Shown: piece after piece, positions 54,449-63,283 of the stretch | Position numbering within the stretch: the stretch's first letter is position 1 | Layout of the letters: every line of letters starts with the position of its first letter | From: Bradyrhizobium amphicarpaeae | Lineage (GTDB): Bacteria; Pseudomonadota; Alphaproteobacteria; Rhizobiales; Xanthobacteraceae | DNA: 64,000 nt | NCBI RefSeq assembly: GCF_002266435.3 | Contig: NZ_CP029426.2 | Coordinates: 2,200,001 to 2,264,000, forward strand | Direction: 5' to 3' | Notes under the pieces: generated by a model | The model's database searches: none | Told to the model about the DNA's origin: nothing | The model's input: only the letters and a program-made list of their open reading frames with translations | Translations under genes and position numbers: made by a program

Positions 54449-55027
54449 ATGCCCATCGCCGACAAACTGCTCGTGCAGCGCCAGCGCCACCTGAAATGGC
54501 GCCGGCTCGATTGGCTCGAGCTCGCGCTGATGATCCTTTGCGGCGTGCTGTGCTTCGGCTTCTCGCTGTCGGTCACCGCCGACATCGTCACTCGCACCAT
54601 CGGTCATCCCTGGCTGTGGCTCCAGGAGGTGACATCGACGCTGTTCATCTACGCGATCTTCATCGGCACGGCCGCTGCGACGCGCCGCAACGATCACCTC
54701 TATCTCACCGCGATCTCCGAGGCCTTGCACGGCACCCCGCGCCTGATCGTCGAGCTGATCATCCGCCTCGTCGTGCTCGGCGTTGCCTTCTGTCTGATCT
54801 GGTACGGCTACCAGAACTATCTGCGCGGCTTCGGCAGCTTTCGGCTGCCGTCGGGTACGCCGATCGCCTCGCTCTATGCGATCATCCCGCTGTCGGGCGT
54901 GCTGATCGGCCTGTTCACCATCGAGCAACTGGTCAACGGCCTGCGCAACGGCTTCGATCATGTCGAGCCGCCCGAGGAGGATGGAACGCCCGTCGTCACC
55001 GACGCGCAGGCGAGGGCGCAGCTATGA
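54449..55027 (+). CDS. TRAP transporter small permease (DctQ family), system 2
   Basis: This 192-residue membrane protein has four predicted helices. The family segment WLWLQEVTSTLFIYAIFIGT lies near residues 50-70, followed by TRRNDHLYLTAISE. It overlaps the large permease gene by ATGA. The C-terminal tail is acidic and cytoplasmic. It works with the DctM subunit and the binding protein at 53255. Confidence 0.9.
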   Translation: MPIADKLLVQRQRHLKWRRLDWLELALMILCGVLCFGFSLSVTADIVTRTIGHPWLWLQEVTSTLFIYAIFIGTAAATRRNDHLYLTAISEALHGTPRLIVELIIRLVVLGVAFCLIWYGYQNYLRGFGSFRLPSGTPIASLYAIIPLSGVLIGLFTIEQLVNGLRNGFDHVEPPEEDGTPVVTDAQARAQL

Positions 55028-56364
55028 GCGCACCCGTCGTCCTGGCGTTGATGACGGTTTGTTTCCTGTCGTTCGGCTATCTCGGCGTGCCCGTGCCGTT
55101 CTCGCTGATGGCCGGCGTGTTCATCGGTGCGCTGCTGTCCGACGTTTCGCTCGCCGCCATCATCCAGAAGATCTTCGACGGCGTCGATTCCGAGGCGCTG
55201 CTGGCTATTCCGTTCTTCCTGCTGGTCGGCGAGCTCATGAGCTCGGCCAACGTGGTGGTGCGAATAGCCAACCTCTCGGTGTCGTTGGTCGGGCATATCA
55301 GGGGCGGGCTGTCTCAGGTCGTCGTCGTCTTCAGCATGTTCTTCTCGGAAATGTCGGGCTCAACCACGGCCGACGTCGCGGTGATGAGCCGCGCGCTCGG
55401 CGGGCCGATGAAGCGCGAGGGCTACGAGCCCGCCTTCATCGCCGCGATCATCGCGTCGGCCTCGACCATCGCGGCGCTTGTGCCGCCGAGCATCACCGCG
55501 GTGGTCTACGGCGCGGTCGGCAACGTTTCGATCGCCGGCCTGTTCATGGCAGGCGTGGTGCCGGGCCTGATGATCGGCTTCGGCCTGATGATCTATTGCT
55601 ACTTCTTCGGCCCGTCCGGCCTGCGCAAGCCGCGCGCACCGCTGCGGCAGGTGGTGTTCGCGGCCGGTGATGCGGCTCTGCCGCTGATGATCCCGGTCAT
55701 TTTGCTCGGCGGTATCCTGACCGGCTGGTTCACGCCAACCGAAGCCGGCGTGGTTGCCGTGGTCTGGATCGTCCTCGTCGTGATCCCCGCGCTCAACCGC
55801 GGCCACATCAAGAATATTCCTTACGACTTCTGTCTCGCCGGACTGATCTTCTCGCTGCCGCTGATCACCATCGGCGCGGCCAACGCCTTCGGCTGGATGC
55901 TCGCTTACTTGCGGGGCGCGAGCTACATCGCCGATGTCATCACCTCGATGGCGGGCAACGATCCGCATCTGATCATGTTGCTGATGGTGCTGCTGTTCAC
56001 CGTGGTCGGCGACTTCATCGAGCCGGTACCGACCATCATCATCTTCATGCCGCTGGTCAACACGCTGACGGAGGCGGGTGACATCAATAGCGTCCATATG
56101 GGCGTGGTGCTGATCGCCACGCTCGCCTTCGGCCTGATCACGCCGCCTTACGGGCTGGTGCTGCTGATGGCCTCGAAATTCGTCGGAGTCAGTTTCGCGA
56201 AAGCGCTACGCGCTGCGTTGCCGATCTATCTGGTGTTCCTTGGGACGATCGCATTCGCGATCTACTTCCCGAGCGTGGTGCTGTGGCTGCCGCAGAAGGT
56301 GCTGCCGGAATCGGTCGGCTGTTTCAAGTCGCCGGCGGGGACGGGCTATATCTGTCCTAAGTAG
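55024..56364 (+). CDS. TRAP transporter large permease (DctM family), system 2
   Basis: This 446-residue transporter subunit has about twelve helices. Hallmarks are AIPFFLLVGELMSSANVVVR, FFSEMSGSTTADVAVMSRAL, VPPSITAVVYGAVG, GWFTPTEAGVVAV and FGLITPPYGLVLL. The start at 55024 overlaps the small permease stop; the frame is open upstream inside dctQ but not used. The last eight bases overlap the convergent phosphatase gene. It completes TRAP system 2, co-oriented with the sugar-acid dehydratase gene. Confidence 0.93.
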   Translation: MSAPVVLALMTVCFLSFGYLGVPVPFSLMAGVFIGALLSDVSLAAIIQKIFDGVDSEALLAIPFFLLVGELMSSANVVVRIANLSVSLVGHIRGGLSQVVVVFSMFFSEMSGSTTADVAVMSRALGGPMKREGYEPAFIAAIIASASTIAALVPPSITAVVYGAVGNVSIAGLFMAGVVPGLMIGFGLMIYCYFFGPSGLRKPRAPLRQVVFAAGDAALPLMIPVILLGGILTGWFTPTEAGVVAVVWIVLVVIPALNRGHIKNIPYDFCLAGLIFSLPLITIGAANAFGWMLAYLRGASYIADVITSMAGNDPHLIMLLMVLLFTVVGDFIEPVPTIIIFMPLVNTLTEAGDINSVHMGVVLIATLAFGLITPPYGLVLLMASKFVGVSFAKALRAALPIYLVFLGTIAFAIYFPSVVLWLPQKVLPESVGCFKSPAGTGYICPK

Positions 56365-56929
56365 CGACCCGCTCGATGCGCCATTGCGCCTGCTCGCGCA
56401 CGTAACGGAACGGCGTGCCGTGGCTATTCCTGAAGTAGCTGCCGGACAGCGCATTGGCCATCCCCTGCATCACCGCGTCATGGCAGACGAACAGGAGATC
56501 GTCGCCGGGATGACGGTCGAGCCACGCCGAGACGCAAGCCAGCGACCGTTGCGTCATGGCGTCCCAGCTCTCGCCGTCCGACGGCAGGATCGAGACGAGG
56601 CCCGTCGCCGAATTGACGCCGTGCCTGATCATGAGGTCGCGAACGGGCAGGCCCTCGAAGCTGCCGAAGTCGAACTCGATGATGCCGTCGTCGATCGCCA
56701 GCGGCACCGAGATCGCGGCCGCGATGATCTCGGCCGTTCGCGCCGCGCGGGCCAACGGGCTTGCGACGATGCGGCTGATGCCGGCGCCGCGCAGCACGTC
56801 CACGGCCTCGTGCGCCTGCCGGAGGCCGTCCTCGTTCAGCGGATTGTCGGTCCGCCCCTGGAAGCGTCCCTCGCGATTCCAGTCGGTCGCGCCGTGACGA
56901 AGGCCGTAGAAGGTGCGCGTGGGCGTCAC
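56357..56929 (-). CDS. Histidine phosphatase family protein (phosphoglycerate mutase-like)
   Basis: This 190-residue phosphatase has the catalytic motif LRHGATDWN (RHG, residues 10-12), the conserved Arg in SPLARAARTAE, the acid Glu in IEFDFGSFEG, and the second His in FVCHDAVMQG. Members dephosphorylate sugar phosphates or other small molecules. The start is GTG, overlapping the stop of the enoyl-CoA hydratase gene by four bases. The 3' end overlaps the convergent TRAP permease gene by eight bases. The substrate is unknown. Confidence 0.9.
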   Translation of the reverse strand: MTPTRTFYGLRHGATDWNREGRFQGRTDNPLNEDGLRQAHEAVDVLRGAGISRIVASPLARAARTAEIIAAAISVPLAIDDGIIEFDFGSFEGLPVRDLMIRHGVNSATGLVSILPSDGESWDAMTQRSLACVSAWLDRHPGDDLLFVCHDAVMQGMANALSGSYFRNSHGTPFRYVREQAQWRIERVAT

Positions 56930-57720
56930 TTCGATTTGCTCGTGAACTTCTTCACGGCGGAACGGAATTCCTCCGTGTTCATCGCCATGATGATCTTGTG
57001 CTCCTCGGCATCGAGCTGCTGCTTCACCGGCGTGGTGGCGGCCTGATAGACCAGCGATTTGGTGCCGGCGATGGCAGCCGGCGGGTTCTGCGCCAGCCGC
57101 TCGGCGAGTTGTCGCGTCGCCGCCTTCAGCTCAGTGGCCGGAACGGTCTTGGCGACGAGGCCCCACTCATGGGCCTGCTGCGCGGTAAAGCTGTCCTCGG
57201 CGAGGAAGATCTGCAGCGCCCGGCGGGAGCCGACCGTGCCGACCATGCCGACCGTCGAGCCGCCATCCGGCGACACCCCGATCTTGGCATAGGCAGGCGT
57301 GAACTTGGCGTCGTCGGCGGCGATGCAGAGATCGGTCACGAAGGCGAGGCCCATGCCGGCGCCGGCAGCCGAGCCGTGCACGCTGGACAACGAGATTTTC
57401 GGCATGCGCCGGATGATCTCGATGAAGGCGTGGTAGTGCTTCAGGAGCTCGCCCACCACCGGTGTCACCGTGCCCGCTTCGGCGGCCGCTCCGATCGTCT
57501 GCAGATCGCCGCCGGCCGAGAAGGCGCGGCCTTCGCCTTCGAGCACGACGACCCTGATGGCGTCATTGCCCTCGATCCACGCCGCGAGCTGTTCGAGTTT
57601 CTGCGCGATGGCGAGGTTGATGGAATTGTAGGCCGTGGGGCGGTTGAGCGTGATGGTCGCAATCGGGCCGTCGATCCGCAGCAAGGCGGGATCATCGGGC
57701 TGGGAGACGGGAGCGGTCAT
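56926..57720 (-). CDS. Enoyl-CoA hydratase/isomerase family protein
   Basis: This 264-residue crotonase-fold protein has the oxyanion region GEGRAFSAGGDLQTIG and SVHGSAAGAGMGLAF. The typical catalytic Glu near residue 145 is replaced: the segment reads KIGVSPDGGSTV with Asp, as in isomerase-like or 1,4-dihydroxynaphthoyl-type crotonases. The reaction therefore may not be simple hydration. It is coupled by GTGA overlap to the histidine phosphatase gene. It is the first gene of the pair, with a 226-base gap to the divergent FAD reductase gene. Confidence 0.88.
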   Translation of the reverse strand: MTAPVSQPDDPALLRIDGPIATITLNRPTAYNSINLAIAQKLEQLAAWIEGNDAIRVVVLEGEGRAFSAGGDLQTIGAAAEAGTVTPVVGELLKHYHAFIEIIRRMPKISLSSVHGSAAGAGMGLAFVTDLCIAADDAKFTPAYAKIGVSPDGGSTVGMVGTVGSRRALQIFLAEDSFTAQQAHEWGLVAKTVPATELKAATRQLAERLAQNPPAAIAGTKSLVYQAATTPVKQQLDAEEHKIIMAMNTEEFRSAVKKFTSKSK

Positions 57721-57946
57721 TTGGAATTCCCCGGCAGGAGGTCATTGCTGCAACTAAATCGCAGAAGGGCAGGAGTGACAATCCCCGACCGCCGCTCTTG
57801 CGCGGGGCGAAGCGATAGGCTCAAATGGGCGTGCCTTTTCCAAGGGACGGACACGAGCGCCGGCTCCTCGTAAGGTCAGCAATCAAAATCAGCGAGAGGG
57901 GAGACGGCATGGGTTACGCTCGTGTCTTCCGGAAATGGGCTGTTCG

Positions 57947-59167
57947 ATGAGCAATGGACCGGTCGTCATCGTCGGTGCCGGCCATGGCGGCTATCAGGTC
58001 GCGGCATCGCTGCGCCAGGCGGGCTTTTCCGAGCGCATCTGCCTGATCAACGACGAGGCGCATCTGCCCTATCAGCGGCCGCCGTTGTCCAAGGCCTATA
58101 TCAAGGGCTCGGCCGGCCCTGAGAGCCTGATGTTCCGCCCAGAGAAATTCTACCAGGACCAGAACATCGAGCTGATCGCGGGGCGCGCAGTGTCGATCGA
58201 CCGCGCCGGCCACAAGGTGCTGCTCGCTTCGGGCGAGACGCTGGGCTACGGCCATCTCGTGCTGGCCACCGGCGCGCGCAACCGGCTGCTTGATCTGCCC
58301 AATGCCAATCTGCCCGACGTGAAATATCTGCGCATCCTCGACGAGAGCGAGGCGCTCCGCGCGATCATGCCGTCGAAGACACGGGTCGTGGTGATCGGCG
58401 CCGGTTTCATCGGCCTGGAATTCGCCGCCACCGCACGGATCAAGGGCCTCGAAGTCGACGTGCTCGAGCTCGCCCCGCGCGTGATGGCGCGCGCGGTGAC
58501 GGCGGAGGTCTCGGAGTATGTTCAGGCGCGCCATCGCGAGGCCGGAATCCGCATTCACCTCGGTGTGCAGGCGACTTCGATCGAGGCCGAAGGCGGCAAG
58601 GTCACCGGCGTTTCCTTGAGCGACGGCCGGCATCTGCCCGCCGACCTCGTCGTGGTCGGCGTCGGCGTGCTGCCGAACATCGAGCTTGCAGCGGAAGCCG
58701 GGCTGACGGTCGCCGCCGGCATCATCGTCGACGAATATCTCGCGACGGCTGATCCTGACATCTCCGCGATCGGCGACTGCGCGCTGTTCGCAAGCCCGCG
58801 CTTCGGCGGATCGCTGCGGCTGGAATCGGTGCAGAACGCGACCGACCACGCCCGCTGCCTCGCAGGCCGCCTGACCGGCGACAAGAAGCCCTATGACGGC
58901 CATCCCTGGTTCTGGAGCGACCAAGGCGACGACAAGCTCCAGATCTCGGGCCTCACCACCGGCTACGACCGCGTCGTGCTGCGCGGCGATCCCGCCAAGA
59001 AGGCGTTTTCCGCGTTCTGCTACAGGGGTGAGACGCTGCTCGGCATCGAATCCATCAACCGCGCCGGTGACCACATGTTCGGCCGCCGCTTGCAGGGCAT
59101 GAACCGCTCGATCACGCCGGCGCAGGCCGCGGATGAAAGCTTCGATCTGAAGAGCGCGCTGGCTTAG
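57947..59167 (+). CDS. FAD-dependent ferredoxin/rubredoxin reductase-type oxidoreductase
   Basis: This flavoprotein of about 406 residues resembles reductase components of ring-hydroxylating or P450 systems. The first FAD motif is VIVGAGHGGYQVAASLRQAG, NAD-binding is VVIGAGFIGLEFAATARIKG near residue 150, and the second FAD motif is DISAIGDCALF. The C-terminal domain (PWFWSDQGDDKLQISG) is typical of ferredoxin reductases. The ATGs at 57935 and 57947 are both possible; the latter gives the usual N-terminus. No ferredoxin or oxygenase gene is adjacent. Confidence 0.9.
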   Translation: MSNGPVVIVGAGHGGYQVAASLRQAGFSERICLINDEAHLPYQRPPLSKAYIKGSAGPESLMFRPEKFYQDQNIELIAGRAVSIDRAGHKVLLASGETLGYGHLVLATGARNRLLDLPNANLPDVKYLRILDESEALRAIMPSKTRVVVIGAGFIGLEFAATARIKGLEVDVLELAPRVMARAVTAEVSEYVQARHREAGIRIHLGVQATSIEAEGGKVTGVSLSDGRHLPADLVVVGVGVLPNIELAAEAGLTVAAGIIVDEYLATADPDISAIGDCALFASPRFGGSLRLESVQNATDHARCLAGRLTGDKKPYDGHPWFWSDQGDDKLQISGLTTGYDRVVLRGDPAKKAFSAFCYRGETLLGIESINRAGDHMFGRRLQGMNRSITPAQAADESFDLKSALA

Positions 59168-59172
59168 GCCGC

Positions 59173-60081
59173 CTATAACACCGCCGCCACTTCCGCGGCC
59201 GTCGGCATCGACGGCCCCGCACCCATGCGCTGCACGCTGATCGAGGCGGCGGCGTTGGCGAAGGCGAGGGCGGCGCGCAGGGGCACACCGTCTGCGAGTT
59301 GCGCGGCGAGCGCGCCGACGAAGCAATCGCCGGCGCCTGTCGTGTCGACCGCCTTCACGGCACGCCCGGGCACCGCGACCTCTTCGCGCCCCGCCAGCGC
59401 AAGCACGCCGCGTCTGCCGAGCGTCACGCAGATGCTCTGGTCCGCGTGCGCCTGAAGTTTTCGCGCGACATCGATGATCCCAGCGGCCTCGTCGCTGTCC
59501 GTGAGCTCGACGCCTGCGAGGAATCCCAGCTCGGTCTCGTTCAGCACGAGAATGTCGACCAGCGCGAGCAGCTCGCGCGACATCTTTTGCGCCGGCGCCG
59601 GGTTGAGCACGGTGACGACGCCGGCCTCGCGCGCGCGTCGAAAGAACGCGGTGATCGTCGGCAGCGGGATCTCGAACTGGCAGACCGCGACATCGCCCTT
59701 GGCCAGCGGCACGTCCGCGACGTCATCCGCCCCCACTAGCGCATTGCTGCCGGGAATGACGACGATGGTGTTGTCGGCCGCCGCCACGGTGATGATCGCC
59801 GTGCCGGTATGCGTGTTGGCCTCGCGCACCGAGCCGAGGTCGATACCTTGCGCGCCGAGAAATGTCTTCAGCTCGGCGCCGAACGAATCCTTGCCGAGCC
59901 GGCCGATCAGCGTGGTCTTCGCGCCAAGCCGCGACGCCGCCACCGCCTGGTTCGCGCCCTTTCCGCCTGGAAAATACAGCACCTTGCGGCCGGCGACGGT
60001 CTCGCCGACGCGCGGATGGCGATCGGCGGTCGCCACCACATCCATGTTGATGCTGCCGGCGACGAAGACGCGCCCCATCAC
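59173..60081 (-). CDS. rbsK: Ribokinase (PfkB family)
   Basis: This 302-residue PfkB-family sugar kinase phosphorylates ribose or a similar pentose. The N-terminal signature VAGSINMDVVATADRHPRVG and FPGGKGANQAVAASRLG are ribokinase-like. NPAPAQ and the catalytic DTTGAGDCFVGALA are present, as is a cation-site-like C-terminus (RMGAGPSMPT). The start codon is GTG at 60081 or ATG at 60078. It is 15 bases downstream of a second PfkB kinase on the same strand. It is convergent with the FAD reductase gene (five-base gap). Confidence 0.92.
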   Translation of the reverse strand: MMGRVFVAGSINMDVVATADRHPRVGETVAGRKVLYFPGGKGANQAVAASRLGAKTTLIGRLGKDSFGAELKTFLGAQGIDLGSVREANTHTGTAIITVAAADNTIVVIPGSNALVGADDVADVPLAKGDVAVCQFEIPLPTITAFFRRAREAGVVTVLNPAPAQKMSRELLALVDILVLNETELGFLAGVELTDSDEAAGIIDVARKLQAHADQSICVTLGRRGVLALAGREEVAVPGRAVKAVDTTGAGDCFVGALAAQLADGVPLRAALAFANAAASISVQRMGAGPSMPTAAEVAAVL

Positions 60082-60096
60082 GAACCCCAGCGAACG

Positions 60097-60990
60097 CTAA
60101 GCCCTGACCTCGAAATCGTGCCTGACCTTGGCGATGTCGACCAGCGTCGGCAGGCCGGCCTCGTTGCCGAGCCGCTGGATCTTGAAGGTCGAGGCGGCCC
60201 GGGCAAAATCGAAATGCTCGCGCCAGCTTTTGCCGGGATGGGCCAGATAGGAATAGACATAGGCGCCGTGGAACACGTCGCCGGCGCCGTTGGTGTCGAT
60301 CACGCGCTCGCGCGGGATCGGCATCGCCGGCATCACCTGCACCGTGCCGGTCTCGTCGTACCAGAGCAGGCCCTTCTCGCCCATGGTGATGCCGCCGATC
60401 TTGCAGCCGCGGCTCTTGAGATAGTCGAGCATCTTCTCCGGCGTCAGGTCCATCTGCTCGCACAGGCGCTCAGCGACGATGGCGACGTCGATATATTCCA
60501 GCAGCTCATGCGTGTTGGTGCGCAGGCCCCCGCCGTCGAGCGAGGTCAGAATACCGGCCTCGCGGCAGACCTTGGCGTAATGGAGTGCGGCATCCGGCTG
60601 GTGGCCGTCCACATGCAGCACGCGGCAGCCGCCGAGATTGAGCATCGGAAAGGGATGGATGTGCTCGTCGTCGCGGCAGCGAACGATGGCGCGCTTGCCG
60701 TCCTTGGGCATGATGAAGGAGAGCGAGGACTGGTTGACCTTCCGCCCGTGCAGCGAGATCGCGTATTTCGCGCACATGTCCTGGAACATGCGTCCCAGCC
60801 AGTCATTGGCGGCGGTGGCGATCAGATCCGGCACGATGCCGAGCTTGGCGCAGCAGAACGCCGCCGTCACGGCGTTGCCGCCGAAGGAGACGGCGTAGTC
60901 CGAAGCCACGTGCTTCTCGTCCCCGGTCGGCATGTGGTCGGTGATGAAGACGACGTCGATATAGGTCTGTCCGATGAAGAGAGCCTGCAT
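60097..60990 (-). CDS. PfkB-family carbohydrate kinase
   Basis: This 297-residue kinase is distinct from the ribokinase after it. Features are GQTYIDVVFITDHMPTGDEK, SFGGNAVTAAFCCAKLG, NTHELLEYIDVAIVAE and the catalytic DTNGAGDVFHGAYVY. It has several additional cysteines and histidines (REDHH-like segment CRDDEHIHPFPM). Related proteins include ketohexokinase- and sulfofructose-kinase-like members, so a hexulose or modified sugar substrate is possible. Two PfkB kinases in tandem suggest a shared sugar pathway or consecutive substrates. Confidence 0.88.
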   Translation of the reverse strand: MQALFIGQTYIDVVFITDHMPTGDEKHVASDYAVSFGGNAVTAAFCCAKLGIVPDLIATAANDWLGRMFQDMCAKYAISLHGRKVNQSSLSFIMPKDGKRAIVRCRDDEHIHPFPMLNLGGCRVLHVDGHQPDAALHYAKVCREAGILTSLDGGGLRTNTHELLEYIDVAIVAERLCEQMDLTPEKMLDYLKSRGCKIGGITMGEKGLLWYDETGTVQVMPAMPIPRERVIDTNGAGDVFHGAYVYSYLAHPGKSWREHFDFARAASTFKIQRLGNEAGLPTLVDIAKVRHDFEVRA

Positions 60991-61227
60991 TGCTTGTCCG
61001 TCATGCGCTTTGTGGTCCCAGGCCGGCGCGCGTACTGTAGCACCGGTTCCGCTCGGGGATCGCTGAAATTATTCGCAAATCTGCCGCCCCAAGCGCTTGA
61101 GGTCAGCATGGGGCCGGAATACGACCATCACCGGGCAATGCCAAGCCCGGACAAACGCCGTGTTTCGGCGCATCGGTTCCAGGTCAATATTCCAAGTCCA
61201 TAAAAGGGTCGACCAAATGGGGGAGAT

Positions 61228-62076
61228 ATGATCACCGGCCTCGATCACGTCGTCGCTCTGGTCAGGGATATCGGTGCAGCCAAGGCGGCCTACCAGACGC
61301 TGCTCGCCCGCGCCCCGGCCTGGCAGAACTCCGGCGAGGGCGCCGACCGCGTGCTGTTCACCCTCGAGAACATGACGATCGAGTTGATGGCGCCAAGCGG
61401 TTTCAGCGTGACCGCCGATCGCATGCGCGCGCTGCTCGACGACCAGGAAGGCGTGCTCGCCAGCCTGTGCTTTCGTGTCGCGGACATGAGCAAAATGCAC
61501 CGGCGGCTGGGGCGGGTGGCCTTGAGTCCGGATCCGGTCACCGAGGTCGAAAGCAGCGATTCGGAAACGGGCAATGTCCTGCACTGGAAGCGCACGCGTG
61601 CCGCCACGGAACTCACGCGCGGCGTGCGCATGTTCTTCCTCGAACTGGCCGACGAGCGCCCGCTCTCCCCGGCGACCGACATCGCGCCGATCGACGCGCT
61701 CGACCACGTCGTGATCACCACTGAGGATTCCGACCGCGCCGCCGCGCTCTACGGCGCGCGGCTCGGCCTCGATCTGGCGCTGGACCGCTCGCACCAGGAT
61801 TGGGGCCAGCTGATGTTCTTCCGCTGCGGCGATCTCATCGTCGAGGTGGTGCGCAGGCCGGTTGCCGGCGGTGACCTCGCGCATGACCGTCTGTGGGGCC
61901 TGAGTTGGCGGGTCGCCGACATCGACGCCACGCGCGCCCGCCTGATCGCCGCCGGCGTCGACGTCACCGAGGTCCGCAACGGCCGCAAGCCTGGCACGCG
62001 GATCATGACGGTGCGGAATGGGACCTGCGGGATTCAGACGGTGCTGCTGGAGCGCTCGCCCAAGCCGGTGGATTGA
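61228..62076 (+). CDS. VOC/glyoxalase-family protein with two VOC domains
   Basis: This 282-residue protein has two betaalphabetabetabeta modules. The first starts at ITGLDHVVALVRDIGAAKAA, the second at DALDHVVITTEDSDRAAALY (about residue 153). Metal-binding His and Glu positions are visible in both (LDHVV; IELMAP; IVEVVRRP). Members include glyoxalases, extradiol dioxygenases and metal-binding stress proteins, so activity cannot be fixed. GGGGGAG precedes the ATG. It is divergent from the PfkB operon with a 237-base gap. Confidence 0.88.
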   Translation: MITGLDHVVALVRDIGAAKAAYQTLLARAPAWQNSGEGADRVLFTLENMTIELMAPSGFSVTADRMRALLDDQEGVLASLCFRVADMSKMHRRLGRVALSPDPVTEVESSDSETGNVLHWKRTRAATELTRGVRMFFLELADERPLSPATDIAPIDALDHVVITTEDSDRAAALYGARLGLDLALDRSHQDWGQLMFFRCGDLIVEVVRRPVAGGDLAHDRLWGLSWRVADIDATRARLIAAGVDVTEVRNGRKPGTRIMTVRNGTCGIQTVLLERSPKPVD

Positions 62077-62093
62077 ACGGAGCGTACGGTAGC

Positions 62094-62233
62094 GTGTCCC
62101 GGACGCGCTGCAACGCCCTTGCGTTGCTGCGCCGAGCCGGGACCCAGAAGGCTGCGACCTCTCACTTGGAGACATGGGCCCCGGCTTTGCAGCGCACCGC
62201 TGAAGAAGCGCTGCGCTGCGTCCGGGGCACGAG
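62094..62233. repeat. Palindromic repeat, family R2
   Basis: GTGTCCCGGACGC at the left and GCGTCCGGGGCAC at the right (about 62221-62230) are complementary with one mismatch, and GAGCCGGGACCCAG with ATGGGCCCCGGCT in between. It is related to 39590-39727 and 63045-63176, upstream of the TetR gene. Confidence 0.85.
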
Positions 62234-62296
62234 ATCGTTCTCAAATGCGGGCTCCCATGTTACACGCATATTCCGACACCCCAGCGGGCACCCGGT

Positions 62297-63007
62297 TTGG
62301 CGACTAAGGCAAAGCGAACTCTGAAATGGCAGCGCGACCCTGAAGGGATGCGGCTGCGCATTCTCGAAGCCGCCAAGCAGGAGTTTTCCGCCCATGGCCT
62401 CGCCGGCGCGCGCGTCGATCGCATTGCGGTCAAGGCCGGCGCCAACAAGCGCATGCTGTACTATCACGTCGGCAACAAGGACGAGCTCTATCTCGCCGTG
62501 CTCGAAGGCGCCTATGACAAGATCCGCAGCGAGGAGCGGGGGCTCGATCTCGAGCATCTCGATCCCCCCGAGGCGATCAGGCGCCTGATCGAGTTCACCT
62601 GGAATTACTTCCTGCGCAATCCCGAATTCCTCTCGCTGCTGCAGACCGAGAACCTCGCGCGCGCAAAACACCTGAAGAGATCGACCAAGGTCAAGTCGAT
62701 GCACTCGCCCTTCGTCGAGATGATCCGCACCGTGGTGCGCCGCGGCGTCGACAGCGGCGACTTCCAGGTCGCGGTCGATCCGGTGCAGCTCTACATCTCG
62801 ATCGCGGGGCTCTGCTTCTTCTATCTCTCGAATTCGGCGACGCTCAGCGTGATCTTCGGCCGCGACCTCCTGGACAAGAAGGCCAAGGACGAGCGGCTGG
62901 CGCATATGGTCGGCCTCGTGCTGGCTGCGCTGACGGGCCAGTCCGTGGCCCTGTTCGAGATTGCAAAGGCGCCAAAGGCGCGCGCCGCGGTGGCGCAGAC
63001 GGTTTAG
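62297..63007 (+). CDS. TetR-family transcriptional regulator
   Basis: This 236-residue regulator appears to start at TTG 62297 (MATKAKRTLKWQRDPEG); an ATG 17 codons later would remove part of the basic N-terminus. The DNA-binding domain runs to about residue 70 (RILEAAKQEFSAHGLAGARV and KRMLYYHVGNKDELYLAVLE). The C-terminal ligand domain (FTWNYFLRNPEFLSLLQTEN) recalls the RutR/YcdC group. It precedes an ABC permease gene with its own ribosome binding site, probably a target or neighbour in the same pathway. It is flanked by R2 repeats on both sides. Confidence 0.85.
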   Translation: MATKAKRTLKWQRDPEGMRLRILEAAKQEFSAHGLAGARVDRIAVKAGANKRMLYYHVGNKDELYLAVLEGAYDKIRSEERGLDLEHLDPPEAIRRLIEFTWNYFLRNPEFLSLLQTENLARAKHLKRSTKVKSMHSPFVEMIRTVVRRGVDSGDFQVAVDPVQLYISIAGLCFFYLSNSATLSVIFGRDLLDKKAKDERLAHMVGLVLAALTGQSVALFEIAKAPKARAAVAQTV

Positions 63008-63014
63008 CGCGTAA

Positions 63015-63037
63015 GTGCAGCGCGGATCGCGCTGCAC
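63015..63037 (+). terminator. Hairpin after the TetR gene
   Basis: GTGCAGCGC-GGATC-GCGCTGCAC is a perfect 9-base-pair stem eight bases after the stop codon. No T-run follows, so it is only a possible terminator. Confidence 0.5.
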
Positions 63038-63044
63038 TGGCGCT

Positions 63045-63176
63045 CTCGTGCCCCGGACGCAGCGCAGCACGTAAGTGATGCGCTGCAGAGCCGGGGCCCA
63101 TGTGACCCACAACACGAAACTTCTGGGCCCCGGCTCTGCGCCGCAGCGTTGCACGCTGCAGCGCGTCCGGGGCACG
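63045..63176. repeat. Palindromic repeat, family R2
   Basis: CGTGCCCCGGACGC (63047-63060) and GCGTCCGGGGCACG (63163-63176) are exact reverse complements; GAGCCGGGGCCCA and TGGGCCCCGGCTC pair inside. It is the second R2 copy within 1.1 kb. Confidence 0.92.
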
Positions 63177-63283
63177 GGCAGATGGCCCGGATCCGCCACA
63201 AAACGTCACATGAAAAGCTCTGGACAGTATTTATCCAACGGGTTAATTTTTCCCCCGAAAAACAAGAATGCCGGGAGTGAGAC

